From contig JAKCWW010001920.1 in assembly GCA_026260175.1 (NCBI GenBank), positions 38,382-61,550 on the forward strand: a stretch of DNA of 23,169 nt. The letters run 5' to 3'. Positions 12,101 through 19,321 of this stretch are shown in pieces (positions within the stretch are counted from its first letter, which is position 1; each line of letters opens with the position of its first letter). The notes under the pieces were generated by a model. It ran no database searches, was not told the DNA's origin, and saw nothing but the letters and a program-made list of their open reading frames with translations. Both the position numbers and the translations under genes were made by a program. The DNA is from Reticulitermes lucifugus (taxonomy: Eukaryota > Arthropoda > Insecta > Blattodea > Rhinotermitidae).

Positions 12101-15100
12101 TTTGCCCAATAAACATTATATCATGAAGAAAAAGAATGCTAGAAAGCAGTCATTCAGAAGTGCTCCTGGTTAAAGGTGGTAATTGAGATGTGAAGGAGAG
12201 ATAGTAGATAAGAGAGAGAGAAATAGCCTATTATCTGGTAATTTATAGCCTATGTGGCGTGGAATTTTATCTGTTGGTTCATTGTGGTACAGGTAAAATA
12301 GCGCAGTTGCAGTCGTTTTTGGGAAATGTGGATTTTGCGATATTTTTCTTTTTAACTTTATGTATTGGGTTACAGATTTATGTATGATTTTTCTGTTACT
12401 ACAGGGAGGATAACATTCCCCAGTTGCAGGATGTCAGTTTGTATTTAAAACGTAAGTATATCAGTATGTGGTATCAGTGACAATCAGCAGGTAACTATAC
12501 AGAACATACCCTGTGAAAATAAAGGTCTCGGCTGCCGTGTTGCTTGCTAGTGATGTCTTTCCTAACCGCTTAACATTTACAAATCTGCATGTATTCACAT
12601 TTTTAGCGTACTTCCCATACTTGAAAAGAAAAATTAGGGTTCATAAGAGCGCCATGCTCTCTTTGTCCGGCTCGATTTCGACTTTGAACCAGATGACTTA
12701 TTCTTACAAAACTTGACATGAACACTGTGCCATTGGAGACCACCCCAGCGCCGCAGTCGGAACATGGTTAAATTGCCCCTTTGAGGGTGGAAGCAACACT
12801 AGCGACCCTTATTATGTAATTCTTCTGTCCATTACCCTGCTGCTCCCCTCTCTCGTAGGCCCAGATACCTTCTCTGCACTTCGTTCTAAAGCTCCGCCAT
12901 GTTGACAGATCACGTCACACATCCACATAAAATAACAGTATAAACGCTAAAGTCCCAGTCACACCGTGAAGGCATATCGGGGGAGCAGAGGTATAGCTCC
13001 ATTTATTCTTAACCTAAAGTGACTATTCATCTCGAATTTTCGGGGACAGTCCCAGAAATTAGGTTTATGTCCCGGACTAATTTCGTCCCCGATTGTATTC
13101 CCGTTTTATATTTTTCCGATTTCACTCCGTCTTCCTGATAATATTGTTTAGTATGGAGACTGCTGGATCTTGTTAGCGACTTTCCCGACGAGGAAATGGC
13201 CACAGCGCTGCACATGAAGCAGTAAACAGTGACGACCTGTGTACAATATAAAAATTATGACTAACATGTTTATAATATTGTTATTCCAATGCTGTTCCCG
13301 TCCCCGAATAGGCCAAGGAAAAAATTGTCACTTTATCTTAACCTTTGCACTGGATGGAGTTGAGTGGTCAGCTTCATGCTGAAGCTGCTTTACCTTCGGA
13401 GGAAGAACCCCTGGTACCCAGTTAATTGGAGGGTGGGTGGGCTCCATACCCAGTCTGGACATTTTGGAAAAGAAAAAACTCTGTTGTCACTTCCAGCAGT
13501 TTAACCCAGTGATCAAAATAACAGTACATCTTTGAATATTTGAATGTCTTGAATTTTATGTAGGAAAGCAGAGTAGTTGGAAGTATTTATTGAATTTGCG
13601 AACCTACTGTGTTTCCATGTGAGTGTAAAATTGACTTTTTACTGCAGTATATCTCATGTACAGTCAGCTGATGCAATAAAAACAGAGTTGCTTTAATAGC
13701 TACTGGTGTAATTAAACTTCTAGTTCTGTTGCAAGTTGTTAATTTTATTTTTTGAAATCAATATTTTATTGTTGTTCCTACAGGAAAAACTGGTTTCCAG
13801 CTGCGCCCTGTGGCAGGCTATTTATCTCCCAGAGACTTCCTATCTGGACTTGCTTTCAGGGTGTTCCATTGTACACAGTACATTCGTCACTCATCAGATC
13901 CATTCTACACTCCTGAACCGTAAGTATTTATATACATATGTTTTGTTGGCTGATAGGATACAATAATGGAGATGTTTTTCTTATGTATGTGTGGAAAAGT
14001 ATTCTAATCAACACTAAATGTACCTTGGTCTTTACATTGCAATTGTGGCAGGCCTTGCTGGTTGCTGTTGGTTTATTTACCACTGCGCTACAGGAAATAC
14101 GAGTATATCAGAATAAATCTTCCGTTTTATGTACCTGTTTTTTAGATGTTTTCTGATTCTAAAAATTTCCATTTATCATTGATACCACATCACAGCTTGA
14201 CGTTGTGGTGGTAATCTTCAAAATGCTCACCAATACAAAGTCCCATATCACACCTCTTATAATTTTCCTGACTTGCCTTTGTTATCCCTTATACAGAAAA
14301 AATGTGCAATACGGTCTGGGATATTGAAATGGACAGTAATTCCTGTGAAAATAACTGAAGCTTGGTAACTGGGTCCTCTGAAACAGTCTGCCTGTTCAGG
14401 TTTCAAATGGGCCAGATTAAACCTCCCACCATATCAATGAAATTCTACACAAGGGTATGTTTTATGTCTCTGCCAGTCATTTTGGTACCACAGGAAGTCT
14501 GGGAGAGGAAGGTGTTCAGAATGTCAAGTCTAAGAATTAAGAAACCAATTGTCCATTTCCATGTCCAACTTTGTGTCAAGTAACTGTTCAACATCCTGTC
14601 AACATTGTCAACATACCTGTAGACCTGTCTGATTTTTGGCTTTAGAGCACTTTCATGTTTTTTACAGACGACATCACTGTTTTCTTGTGGATTGTCATAT
14701 TTTTTAGTAAGTGTGCATCTAGTTTTCCTCTCCAGACCACTGCTGTCAGAGTCATCGTTACTGTCCTGTATTGAATATTGCTTTGATTCAGTCATTTGGT
14801 GGTAGTGGTGCCAGATGTCTTAGAATTCCATGTGTTGTCGTCTGTGGTTGCACGTGTCCTGTCCTTCTTTAACTCTTCAGGGAAACTGGGGTTTAAATTC
14901 TACCTATTGCTTAGGACAGAGGAGCTTTAAATTTATAGTACCCTAAAATACATTCGCAACTGTAGGCTGCACCAAGTCTGGCAGCATGTGAAGAACTGAA
15001 GGTCAGTATTTTGTACTGAGTTTGACATTGAAGGGCTGAGATTTAAGTCATACAGGTAGCCAGACATATCGCAAAGTCTGTATATTTGAATTCCAAGTTG

Positions 15101-18100
15101 GTTTGTCTTTTGCTTTGGAAAGTAATATTATTTTATTTACTGCTAAGTGTGTGGAAGGTTTGTAGTATTTTGAGTGCATCATTCAGCATGTTAAATTATG
15201 TCTTAGTTTCCATAGTTGTAATTTGGGCCATTATTATCTGTAGCATTGTCATTATTTGAAAAGTGGAGAAATCAAACACTGTGAAGGAACATGTCATGGT
15301 ACGTAGTTCGGTTTCAATCAGTAATCCTTAAGGCTGTCCCATATGTCATATCCCATGGTAATTTTGTTGTTATCCTCACTTTGACATGCAGGGGTGTATG
15401 CAGAAGTATACAATACAATACAATACAATACAATACATCATCTCATCACTGTCAGAACTTTCATCTGTGTGGTAGTCATGGACACAGTGTTGGCATGGCT
15501 TAATGGTCAAGCCTGATTGAACATTCCACCAATCTTTCTCATCATTTTTGTCTCACAATTGCCTGTGATTGACTGTCAAGTATGGGTGTTTTCCTGTTTG
15601 AATAATTTAGTATCAACATTTTCCCACATGATTAAAATATACATTGCCCTTTTAATAAGTTTTCCACTACAATGCATGAAACTTTCACTAAGGAATGTAC
15701 TTTTTAATAAACCTTCAGTACGTTTTTCACATCAAAGTCTGAATAACAACATTTCCCATGTGTCCTTACATCAAAACTCACTGCAATAAATTCCTTAGTT
15801 GTGATATAGATTGAAAAATCAACATTTATTGAATGCAAACCAAATGTTATAATTAACTGTTGTTCCAGCTAATTAATTTGTTCGTGCATCTTAGTGTCCA
15901 CCCCTCCTCAACTTCCTTGTAAAGATACATGGTGTGCTGTACTGTAGGGACTGCTGCCATGAGCTGTTAGGACATATGCCACTGCTAGCAAACCCAAGCT
16001 TTGCACAGTTCTCACAGGAGCTGGGACTTGCTTCACTGGGAGCCACAGATGAGGATGTGGAGAAGCTAGCCACAGTAAGTAAAAACTACTAAAGGAGATC
16101 TACAGTACTTCCATTTTTAATAACTGGCTTGTTATCCTTTTGCCTGATTTTGTGTGTGATGTTAATGCCTTTTGCAAATCATGAGGACCTGCTGCCAACA
16201 TCATTAAATTAATTTTTACCACTGCTGTTGTTATAACTTTCCCTCAGCCATATAGTGTATGAGGCTATAAATAATTTTGTACGTTCCTTGTAGTGCAGTA
16301 ACAGCTTCATTGTCAAGGTTTTCTTGTGTGAGGAATAATAGGTTCATCACAAATTTAGTGATTGTGGTAGGAATGATTTGAAGCTGCTATGATCCATTCA
16401 TTCTTAAGATAATTTGTATTTGTTGTTAGGTCTTGAAAGAAATCACTAAAGGCTGCTTTGCCACAGAGTCAAACAAACCATTCCAAAAACAAGTAGGCTG
16501 ACTTGTCCTTTATTAATCTGTTAATAACGGTTTTCTGTTATATAAGTTTTAAAATTTTCGCGGCGACATACTTCAATATATTCTTCTCGGGCGCACAGCC
16601 GCGTCAACTCGTTTGAATACAACGTTTCGGGGACTAGCTCCGTCCCCGAAACGTTGTATTCAAACGAGTTGACGCGGCTGTGAGCCCGAGAAGACTATAT
16701 GGTTTTCTGTTATGTTTTCAGTTACCACCTAAATTGGTTCTCTTACAAACTTTCTCTTCTGACTTGATTGTTTTCCATGACAATTTTTCCTTTCATGGAA
16801 TATTTCATGAATTGAACAGTTTTTAGTTATAAATTTTAAAAGACTATTATCTGATAAGTTATCCTAACTTTATTCAGTAATTTTATCAGATACAAACATT
16901 AACTGGCACCTTCTTTAAATGTGGTGTGGAAATGTAATATTAACTGCAATGAATTGAACTCAAATGTGTGGACTCTAATTATGGCAAGGCAATGCAATAC
17001 GTACTGCAGTGTACTGAACTGAAATGTATGGACCCCAACTCATGGCAAATTTGAATCATAATGGTAAATGATCAAGGATATGGGTCAGGTAAAATAATGA
17101 CCTATATAGTTTTTCCTTCCTTCTAAGGTCCATAGCCACAAATATGAAGAACGTGCAAAAGGTTTTTATGATGTGATTTTGTTAGCAGTTAACATTGCTT
17201 TTCATTGCTTGCATGTTTTAAATACTTTACTTCAGAGTAGTTTTTAAATTTAATTAGTTCAATATTATGACTGATATTGTTGTCACTGACCAACATCCTT
17301 TGGTCTGCAGCTACTACTTCCATTTGATTTTGGTACTCAGCTGTTGACTTTGTATATCAACTGTAATGACCTCTGTATTGATGATACAATATTAAGACTT
17401 ATGTAGATAGCAGGATAGATAAGGCTAGGGACAATAGCAAAAGTCCCAAAATGACAAATAATAGCAACTTCTTTCTTAAAATGATAGTCAAAAATATTTG
17501 ATGTTGTACATCTTCTGTACAGCCATCCAGTACACACAAGTTTCACAACCAACTAGTTGCACAATACTTGTACTTATCATACAATACTCCTACATGTTTC
17601 GACCATACATTTTGGCCATCTTCAGGAAGCTACAAGTTTGATCAACGCATACAGCCAACTTTCAATTTGTGTGCTAGTCAAAATATTCAGTGCATAAATC
17701 AACAGCTGCACATTTCAAACAGTCTTGGCTGTCGGAATTAACTCAATTTTTGGGTTTAGTATACCAATGTATGTCTTTTTCATAATTACTTTATGTCTTG
17801 CAAAGTGACAAGGTGCACATATTATTTTAATATTTGTAGCTGTACTTCTTCACTGTGGAGTTTGGCCTGTGTAAGCAAGAAGGTCAGCTACGTGTGTATG
17901 GAGCTGGATTACTGTCCTCTGTAGCTGAACTACGACATGCCGTGACAGCTTCAGAAAAAATAAAAAGATTTGATCCTGCAATGACGTGTCAGGAGGAGTG
18001 CATCATCACAGCATTCCAGAATGCCTACTATTACACTGACTCATTTGAGGAGGCTAAGGATAAGATGAGGTAAGCAGCAATCCATCAGGGATAACCTGAT

Positions 18101-19195
18101 TTGTGTATTTCGTTTGTATGATTTCATATAAATTTGGCTTTTATTGTTAGAAATATTCTCCATTTACTTGCCTCTTGAATAAAGGCACAGGAAGAGTAGG
18201 AAGTTGAAATGTAAGTCATGAAACAAATTGCAACTCAGTTCTTGATCAAGAAACACCTGTTTCAATTAGTGCTATTTTAAAGCCCTAGAAATTTTGGAAA
18301 TACATGCCTTCATTCCCTTCATTTAGGAGAAAGAATCTCACCCCTATTCAGCATGAGATTTTTGGTACTTAGCCTAACTTAGTGAAGTTTTGGGTGCTTT
18401 TGCAGAACACTTTCAATCTGTCAACATGTAATACCTGTTCAGGGGTGTTCGCCTCCCATTCTGTGTCCATGTACTTTTCATCTGCAGTTCCTGTTTCTGA
18501 CTTGGAGATTTTCAAAGTCCTTACCTCTCTTAAGATTACCCAAATGTGTCAGACTTGATGAACTTCCTGATTTTATTATAAATTGTTGTTGTGAGGACTT
18601 TGTACATGTTCACAAATATATTTTCAACCTCATCTTACCTCACCAGCATTTGCCAACCCTATGGAAGCAAGTGGAAGTCGTCTATATTTTTAAAAGGAGC
18701 AACAGTACCTCTGTTAGTACAGACTATGCTGTAATATGTATAACATATAATACAGTAAATGTACACAATAATATTCTGTTCTCCAGTGTGTGTTAGTTCT
18801 TTTCATGCAGGACTGAGCCCTGAAGAGTGTGGCATCAAGGTTGTTATGCAGCAACAATGCCTGCTTTAAGCTGGACACACTGCATTTTATGCTTTACAAT
18901 ATGTTAAAATTTTGATGTAGTTGTCACTTCTGTAAATTGCAGGGCATTTGCTGGTCGCATCCAGCGTCCATTTGGGGTACGCTACAACCCTTACACACAA
19001 AGCATAGAGGTGCTTAGCAATTCTCAGAAGATTGCAGCACTGGTATCAGAACTGCGTGGTGATCTATGCATAGTAAGCAATGCTTTACGCAAGATCCACG
19101 AACATGATGAAACTGTTGACGTAGAAGGAATTACCAATCTCCTGCATTCTGGCATTCATCTCAAGGACGAAATCACAGGAACTGAGAAACATTGA
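107..19195 (+). CDS. Trh: Tryptophan hydroxylase, 5'-partial, eight exons
   Basis: The enzyme is a tetrahydrobiopterin- and Fe(II)-dependent monooxygenase converting tryptophan to 5-hydroxytryptophan, the first step to serotonin, in the cytosol of serotonergic cells (family knowledge). Coding exons are 107-174, 5578-5628, 8794-8892, 12405-12451, 13784-13919, 15948-16074, 17840-18069 and 18943-19195. They join without a frame break into 336 residues and a TGA stop. Numbered from the first visible residue, [12 protein letters not shown] at 134-145 is the aromatic hydroxylase signature. The iron ligands are His138, His143 and Glu183 (in TVEFGLCKQ). Phe179 sits where tryptophan hydroxylases have Phe and phenylalanine/tyrosine hydroxylases have Trp. 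Tyr101 (GYLSPRDF) also matches TPH rather than PAH. The C-terminal helix around 278-304 resembles the tetramerisation coil, followed by a roughly 25-30 residue tail absent from vertebrate TPH1. The ACT regulatory domain and start codon lie before the window. Confidence 0.96.
1249..1288. repeat. ATT/ATC microsatellite
   Basis: This is a run of alternating ATC and ATT triplets in intron 1, a simple-sequence tract with no coding meaning. Confidence 0.8.
1563..1590 (+). repeat. SINE fragment (ggaagcggtcgtggcc type)
   Basis: The short segment ggatttggaaggaagcggtc is nearly repeated at 8361-8387 as ggaatttggaaggaggcggt, and both continue cgtggc. The wording resembles the core of a tRNA-derived SINE common in insect genomes. 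No clear ends or promoter boxes remain. Confidence 0.45.
2641..2900 (-). repeat. tRNA-derived SINE, diverged copy
   Basis: Read on the - strand, this segment ends in a repeated (CTTTAC)n-type tail, seen on + as aaaggtaaaggtgaaggtaa at 2641. The block around 2765-2830 (caccggccgcctttacctcc, then ccttggtactcatt) aligns with the block at 5178-5220 (ccccggtggctttacccccc, then ccctggtacccatt). It is therefore another member of the family at 5107-5356. The tRNA-like head is not recognisable here. Confidence 0.55.
3811..3826. repeat. (TA)8 microsatellite
   Basis: Eight TA dinucleotides in a row in intron 1. Confidence 0.9.
4298..4712. mobile_element. pogo/Tigger-type MITE
   Basis: This 415-bp non-autonomous element starts cagtaggcccccgatttaac and ends in the inverted match of that sequence. 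The 24-bp terminal inverted repeats differ at two positions, and TA flanks both sides (4296-4297 and 4713-4714). The CAGTNG..CTCGATTTAACGGAC terminus is typical of pogo/Tigger members of the Tc1/mariner group. Subterminal repeats of the end motif (gttaaatcg) occur near 4366 and 4675. A G11-12 run lies near 4327. The interior is AT-rich with no transposase, so it would have needed an outside transposase. Confidence 0.85.
4835..5106 (+). repeat. tRNA-derived SINE with (ATAA)n tail
   Basis: A box B-like gggttcaattct lies at 4885-4896. It is followed by a body with wording typical of insect SINEs (gaggttttacgtagttttat, then ggcaaatgctgggataatag, then a cacttccttacacatcc block). The 3' end is an (ATAA)n tail at about 5083-5106. 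Box A is not clear, so the 5' limit is approximate. The next SINE begins directly at the tail, in the opposite orientation. Confidence 0.65.
5107..5356 (-). repeat. tRNA-derived SINE, near-complete
   Basis: On the - strand it begins ggggccgggatagccaagtg. Box A (TAGCCAAGTGGG) corresponds to 5335-5346, and a perfect box B (GGTTCGAACCC) corresponds to about 5292-5304, so an RNA polymerase III promoter is visible. A ~180-bp body follows and the element ends in a CCTTTACTTT-like tail at 5107. It is the best-preserved copy of the family also seen at 2641-2900 and 12963-13520. It is not a functional tRNA gene, because the anticodon and acceptor stems do not fold cleanly. Confidence 0.78.
5578..5628 (+). 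CDS. Trh: Trh exon b
   Basis: This exon completes the split Tyr and encodes [16 protein letters not shown] plus two bases of Trp. It matches the family segment (G.PIP.V.YT.EEI.TWG). The acceptor is tgtgtgcag, ending at 5577, and the donor is gtgagt at 5629. Its length is 51 nt, phase 2 to phase 2. Confidence 0.95.
6095..6593. mobile_element. Inverted-repeat element with hammerhead-like end (Penelope-like remnant?)
   Basis: The first ~77 bases (starting tcacaaattacacaccaacg) reappear inverted at about 6517-6593 with only a few changes and a small indel. The element is 499 bp and its AT-rich centre carries no recognisable protein. At the inner edge of the right arm lies a hammerhead-like ribozyme (6496-6542). 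The left arm retains only its 3' half (GGCUGAAACAUAUGUAGGGG on the - strand). Such ribozymes mark the terminal repeats of Penelope-like elements and related non-autonomous elements. No target-site duplication is clear. Confidence 0.65.
6496..6542 (+). ncRNA. Hammerhead-like ribozyme motif
   Basis: Stem I is AGCCCC (6496-6501) with GGGGUU (6537-6542). The CUGAAGA box is at 6502-6508. Stem II is GGCUUU/AAGGCU with a short loop (6510-6524). GAAA follows at 6525-6528, then a very short stem III (ACA/UGU), and the presumptive cleavage site follows GUA at 6536. All conserved core bases (CUGANGA, GAAA, UH) are present. One extra U (6509) between the core and stem II departs from the textbook form, so activity is uncertain. 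It lies in the sense orientation of the Trh intron. Confidence 0.55.
8361..8387 (+). repeat. SINE fragment, second copy
   Basis: The segment ggaatttggaaggaggcggt followed by cgtggc matches 1563-1590. The GC-rich block that follows, to about 8710, contains cggtcggggcccc and ccccgcgccacggggtctgc. That composition is unlike the intron around it, so it is probably an old repeat of unknown class. Confidence 0.4.
8794..8892 (+). CDS. Trh: Trh exon c
   Basis: This exon completes the Trp codon and encodes [20 protein letters not shown] and then [12 protein letters not shown], plus two bases of Arg. It is the helical part of the catalytic domain before [12 protein letters not shown]. The acceptor is tttttctag, ending at 8793, and the donor is gtgagt at 8893. 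Its length is 99 nt, phase 2 to phase 2. Confidence 0.95.
10551..11335. repeat. Degenerate ~143-bp tandem array with ~48-bp subunits
   Basis: The landmark gacaaatatttatagc-like segment recurs at 10761, 10893, 11038, 11182 and about 11324, a spacing of 132-145 bases. Weaker matches occur near 10551 and 10655. Inside each unit the phrase ggctttgag..ttcattttattgacag recurs about every 48 bases, so the unit looks like a trimer of a shorter repeat. Copies are strongly diverged, so the array is old. No coding potential is evident. Confidence 0.75.
11963..12125 (+). repeat. tRNA-derived SINE, small copy
   Basis: A tRNA-like head, caccgcgtagctcggtggta, has box A (TAGCTCGGTGG near 11974) and a weak box B (aattcaggtcc, 12010-12020), with normal spacing between them. 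An unrelated body and an A-rich 3' end follow. Box B and the stems are too decayed for a working tRNA gene. Confidence 0.5.
12405..12451 (+). CDS. Trh: Trh exon d
   Basis: This exon completes Arg and encodes [15 protein letters not shown] plus the first base of the next Arg codon. It matches the EDNIPQLEDVS segment of all aromatic hydroxylases. The acceptor is gttactacag, ending at 12404, and the donor is gtaagt at 12452. Its length is 47 nt, phase 2 in and phase 1 out. Confidence 0.95.
12963..13520 (-). repeat. tRNA-derived SINE, split by a MITE
   Basis: The two halves (12963-13014 and 13344-13520) read continuously once the inserted 321 bp and one 8-bp duplicate are set aside. The right half contains gctgctttaccttcggagga and cccctggtacccag, matching the body blocks of the SINEs at 2641-2900 and 5107-5356. 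The tRNA-like head at the 13520 end is decayed. Confidence 0.55.
13015..13335. mobile_element. hAT-type MITE with 8-bp target duplication
   Basis: The element is 321 bp. It begins TAAAGTGAC and ends with the perfect inverse GTCACTTTA. It is flanked by direct copies of TCTTAACC (13007-13014 and 13336-13343). An 8-bp duplication is the hallmark of the hAT superfamily. Subterminal ttcggggac motifs appear inside both ends. No transposase is encoded. It sits inside an older SINE, which dates it as the later insertion. Confidence 0.8.
13784..13919 (+). CDS. Trh: Trh exon e (substrate and pterin-binding region)
   Basis: This exon completes Arg and encodes [20 protein letters not shown], then [20 protein letters not shown], then YTPE, plus two bases of Pro. 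GYLSPRDF carries the residues equivalent to TPH1 Tyr235 and Phe241. The acceptor is gttcctacag, ending at 13783, and the donor is gtaagt at 13920. Its length is 136 nt. Confidence 0.96.
14190..15130 (-). pseudogene. piggyBac-like transposase relic
   Basis: This is the remnant of a cut-and-paste DNA transposase, read on the - strand. Four blocks appear in the family order. [15 protein letters not shown] (15047-15109) resembles the GIK.Y.LCD..GY.WD region. FPEELKK (14850-14882) resembles the FP.ELK block. [17 protein letters not shown] with WKWT and [10 protein letters not shown], then KMTGRD (14445-14795), resembles the KP..DYN..MG.VDR..Y region. [16 protein letters not shown] (14190-14260) resembles the C-terminal cysteine finger and ends at a TGA at 14190. 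Frames shift between blocks, with in-frame stops near 14447 and 14290. One finger cysteine is replaced by His. An acidic DESSDSDE stretch near 15450-15475 may be the N-terminus. No flanking TTAA or inverted ends were identified. Non-functional. Confidence 0.78.
15408..15436. repeat. (AATAC)n pentanucleotide microsatellite
   Basis: About six tandem copies of a five-base unit inside the decayed piggyBac region. Confidence 0.9.
15948..16074 (+). CDS. Trh: Trh exon f (iron-binding motif)
   Basis: This exon completes Pro and encodes [20 protein letters not shown], then [20 protein letters not shown], then AT. It carries two iron-ligand histidines in [26 protein letters not shown] is closest to tryptophan hydroxylases. 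The acceptor is gtactgtag, ending at 15947, and the donor is gtaagt at 16075. Its length is 127 nt, ending in phase 0. Confidence 0.97.
16583..16693. repeat. Near-perfect palindrome, 52-bp arms (hammerhead-type element ends head to head)
   Basis: The left arm (16583-16634) and right arm (16642-16693) are inverse copies with a single mismatch and a 7-base spacer. Each arm, read outward, contains GUCCCCGAAACGUUGUAUUC. GGGGAC/GUCCCC could form a stem II, GAAA follows, then a very short stem III and GUA, as in the 3' half of hammerhead motifs. The CUGANGA half is absent because the arms meet at the stem II loop. The palindrome is CpG-rich in a CpG-poor intron, suggesting a recent insertion. Confidence 0.85.
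16931..17050 (+). repeat. Two-copy 60-bp tandem duplication
   Basis: Bases 16931-16990 (starting aatgtaatattaactgcaat) recur directly at 16991-17050 (starting aatgcaatacgtactgcagt). About three-quarters of positions agree over the first 50, and atggcaa follows in both. Confidence 0.65.
17586..17631 (-). ncRNA. Hammerhead-like ribozyme motif, antisense to Trh
   Basis: On the - strand, AGCUUC is followed by CUGAAGA, one U, GGCCA, a loop, UGGUC, GAAA, a minimal stem III (CAUG loop) and GUA. GGAGU then closes stem I with GCUUC (5 pairs including two GU). The core CUGANGA, GAAA and UH bases are intact, and stem II has 4 Watson-Crick pairs and one GU. The same extra U after CUGAAGA occurs at 6509. 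It is likely the end of a Penelope-like or related element; no inverted mate was found. Confidence 0.5.
17840..18069 (+). CDS. Trh: Trh exon g (third iron ligand)
   Basis: This exon starts [20 protein letters not shown] and continues [20 protein letters not shown], then [20 protein letters not shown], then [16 protein letters not shown], plus two bases of Arg. Glu in TVEFGL is the third iron ligand. Phe at the position four before it is the residue that distinguishes TPH from PAH/TH. The acceptor is atttgtag, ending at 17839, and the donor is gtaagc at 18070. Its length is 230 nt. Confidence 0.97.
18070..18942 (+). other. Trh last intron (873 bp)
   Basis: The intron runs from gtaagc to aaattgcag. 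It is AT-rich and nearly free of CpG. I see no repeat, RNA or coding feature in it. Confidence 0.85.
18943..19195 (+). CDS. Trh: Trh terminal exon (C-terminal coil and stop)
   Basis: This exon completes Arg and encodes [20 protein letters not shown], then [20 protein letters not shown], then [20 protein letters not shown], then a 23-residue tail ending GTEKH and TGA. RPFGV.YNPYT is a TPH signature. The heptad-like I/L/V pattern after NSQK is the tetramerisation helix. The tail from about HEHDETV onward exceeds vertebrate TPH1. The acceptor is aaattgcag, ending at 18942. Confidence 0.96.
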
Positions 19196-19213
19196 ATGTA
19201 TTCCCACGTACCA

Positions 19214-19219
19214 AATAAA
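19214..19219 (+). terminator. Poly(A) signal AATAAA, proximal
   Basis: Canonical AATAAA, 18 bases after the Trh stop codon. Use of this site would give a very short 3' UTR. Confidence 0.5.
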
Positions 19220-19315
19220 TGCTGTTTTACACTGAATCACCCATATACATGTGAAGCTCAAGGCATTTACTGAAACCTAATGTAATCACATGACTTGTAA
19301 CATGATTATGAAAAC

Positions 19316-19321
19316 AATAAA
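19316..19321 (+). terminator. Poly(A) signal AATAAA, distal
   Basis: Canonical AATAAA in an A-rich context about 120 bases after the stop, followed by GT/T-rich sequence. This is the likelier main 3' end. A longer 3' UTR is possible because CpG depletion continues to about 20.2 kb. Confidence 0.55.

Larger units (their letters stand above)
8893..12404 (+). other. Trh intron (3512 bp) with degenerate tandem array
   Basis: The intron runs from gtgagt to gttactacag. It holds the ~143-bp degenerate tandem array (10551-11335) and a tRNA-like SINE (about 11963-12125). Nothing recognisable is seen in 8900-10540. Confidence 0.85.
12452..13783 (+). other. Trh intron (1332 bp) with nested transposons
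   Basis: The intron runs from gtaagt to gttcctacag. It holds an old SINE on the - strand that is split by a hAT-type MITE. Nothing recognisable lies in 12460-12950. Confidence 0.85.
13920..15947 (+). other. Trh intron (2028 bp) with piggyBac relic
   Basis: The intron runs from gtaagt to gtactgtag. Its middle is filled by a decayed piggyBac-like element on the - strand (about 14190-15130, possibly to 15480). A pentanucleotide (AATAC)n run lies at 15408-15436. Nothing recognisable is seen in 15500-15930. Confidence 0.8.
16075..17839 (+). other. Trh intron (1765 bp) with palindrome and hammerhead-like motif
   Basis: The intron runs from gtaagt to atttgtag. It is AT-rich and CpG-poor except for the GC-rich palindrome at 16583-16693. 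It also holds a 60-bp duplication (16931-17050) and a hammerhead-like motif on the - strand (17586-17631). Confidence 0.85.
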
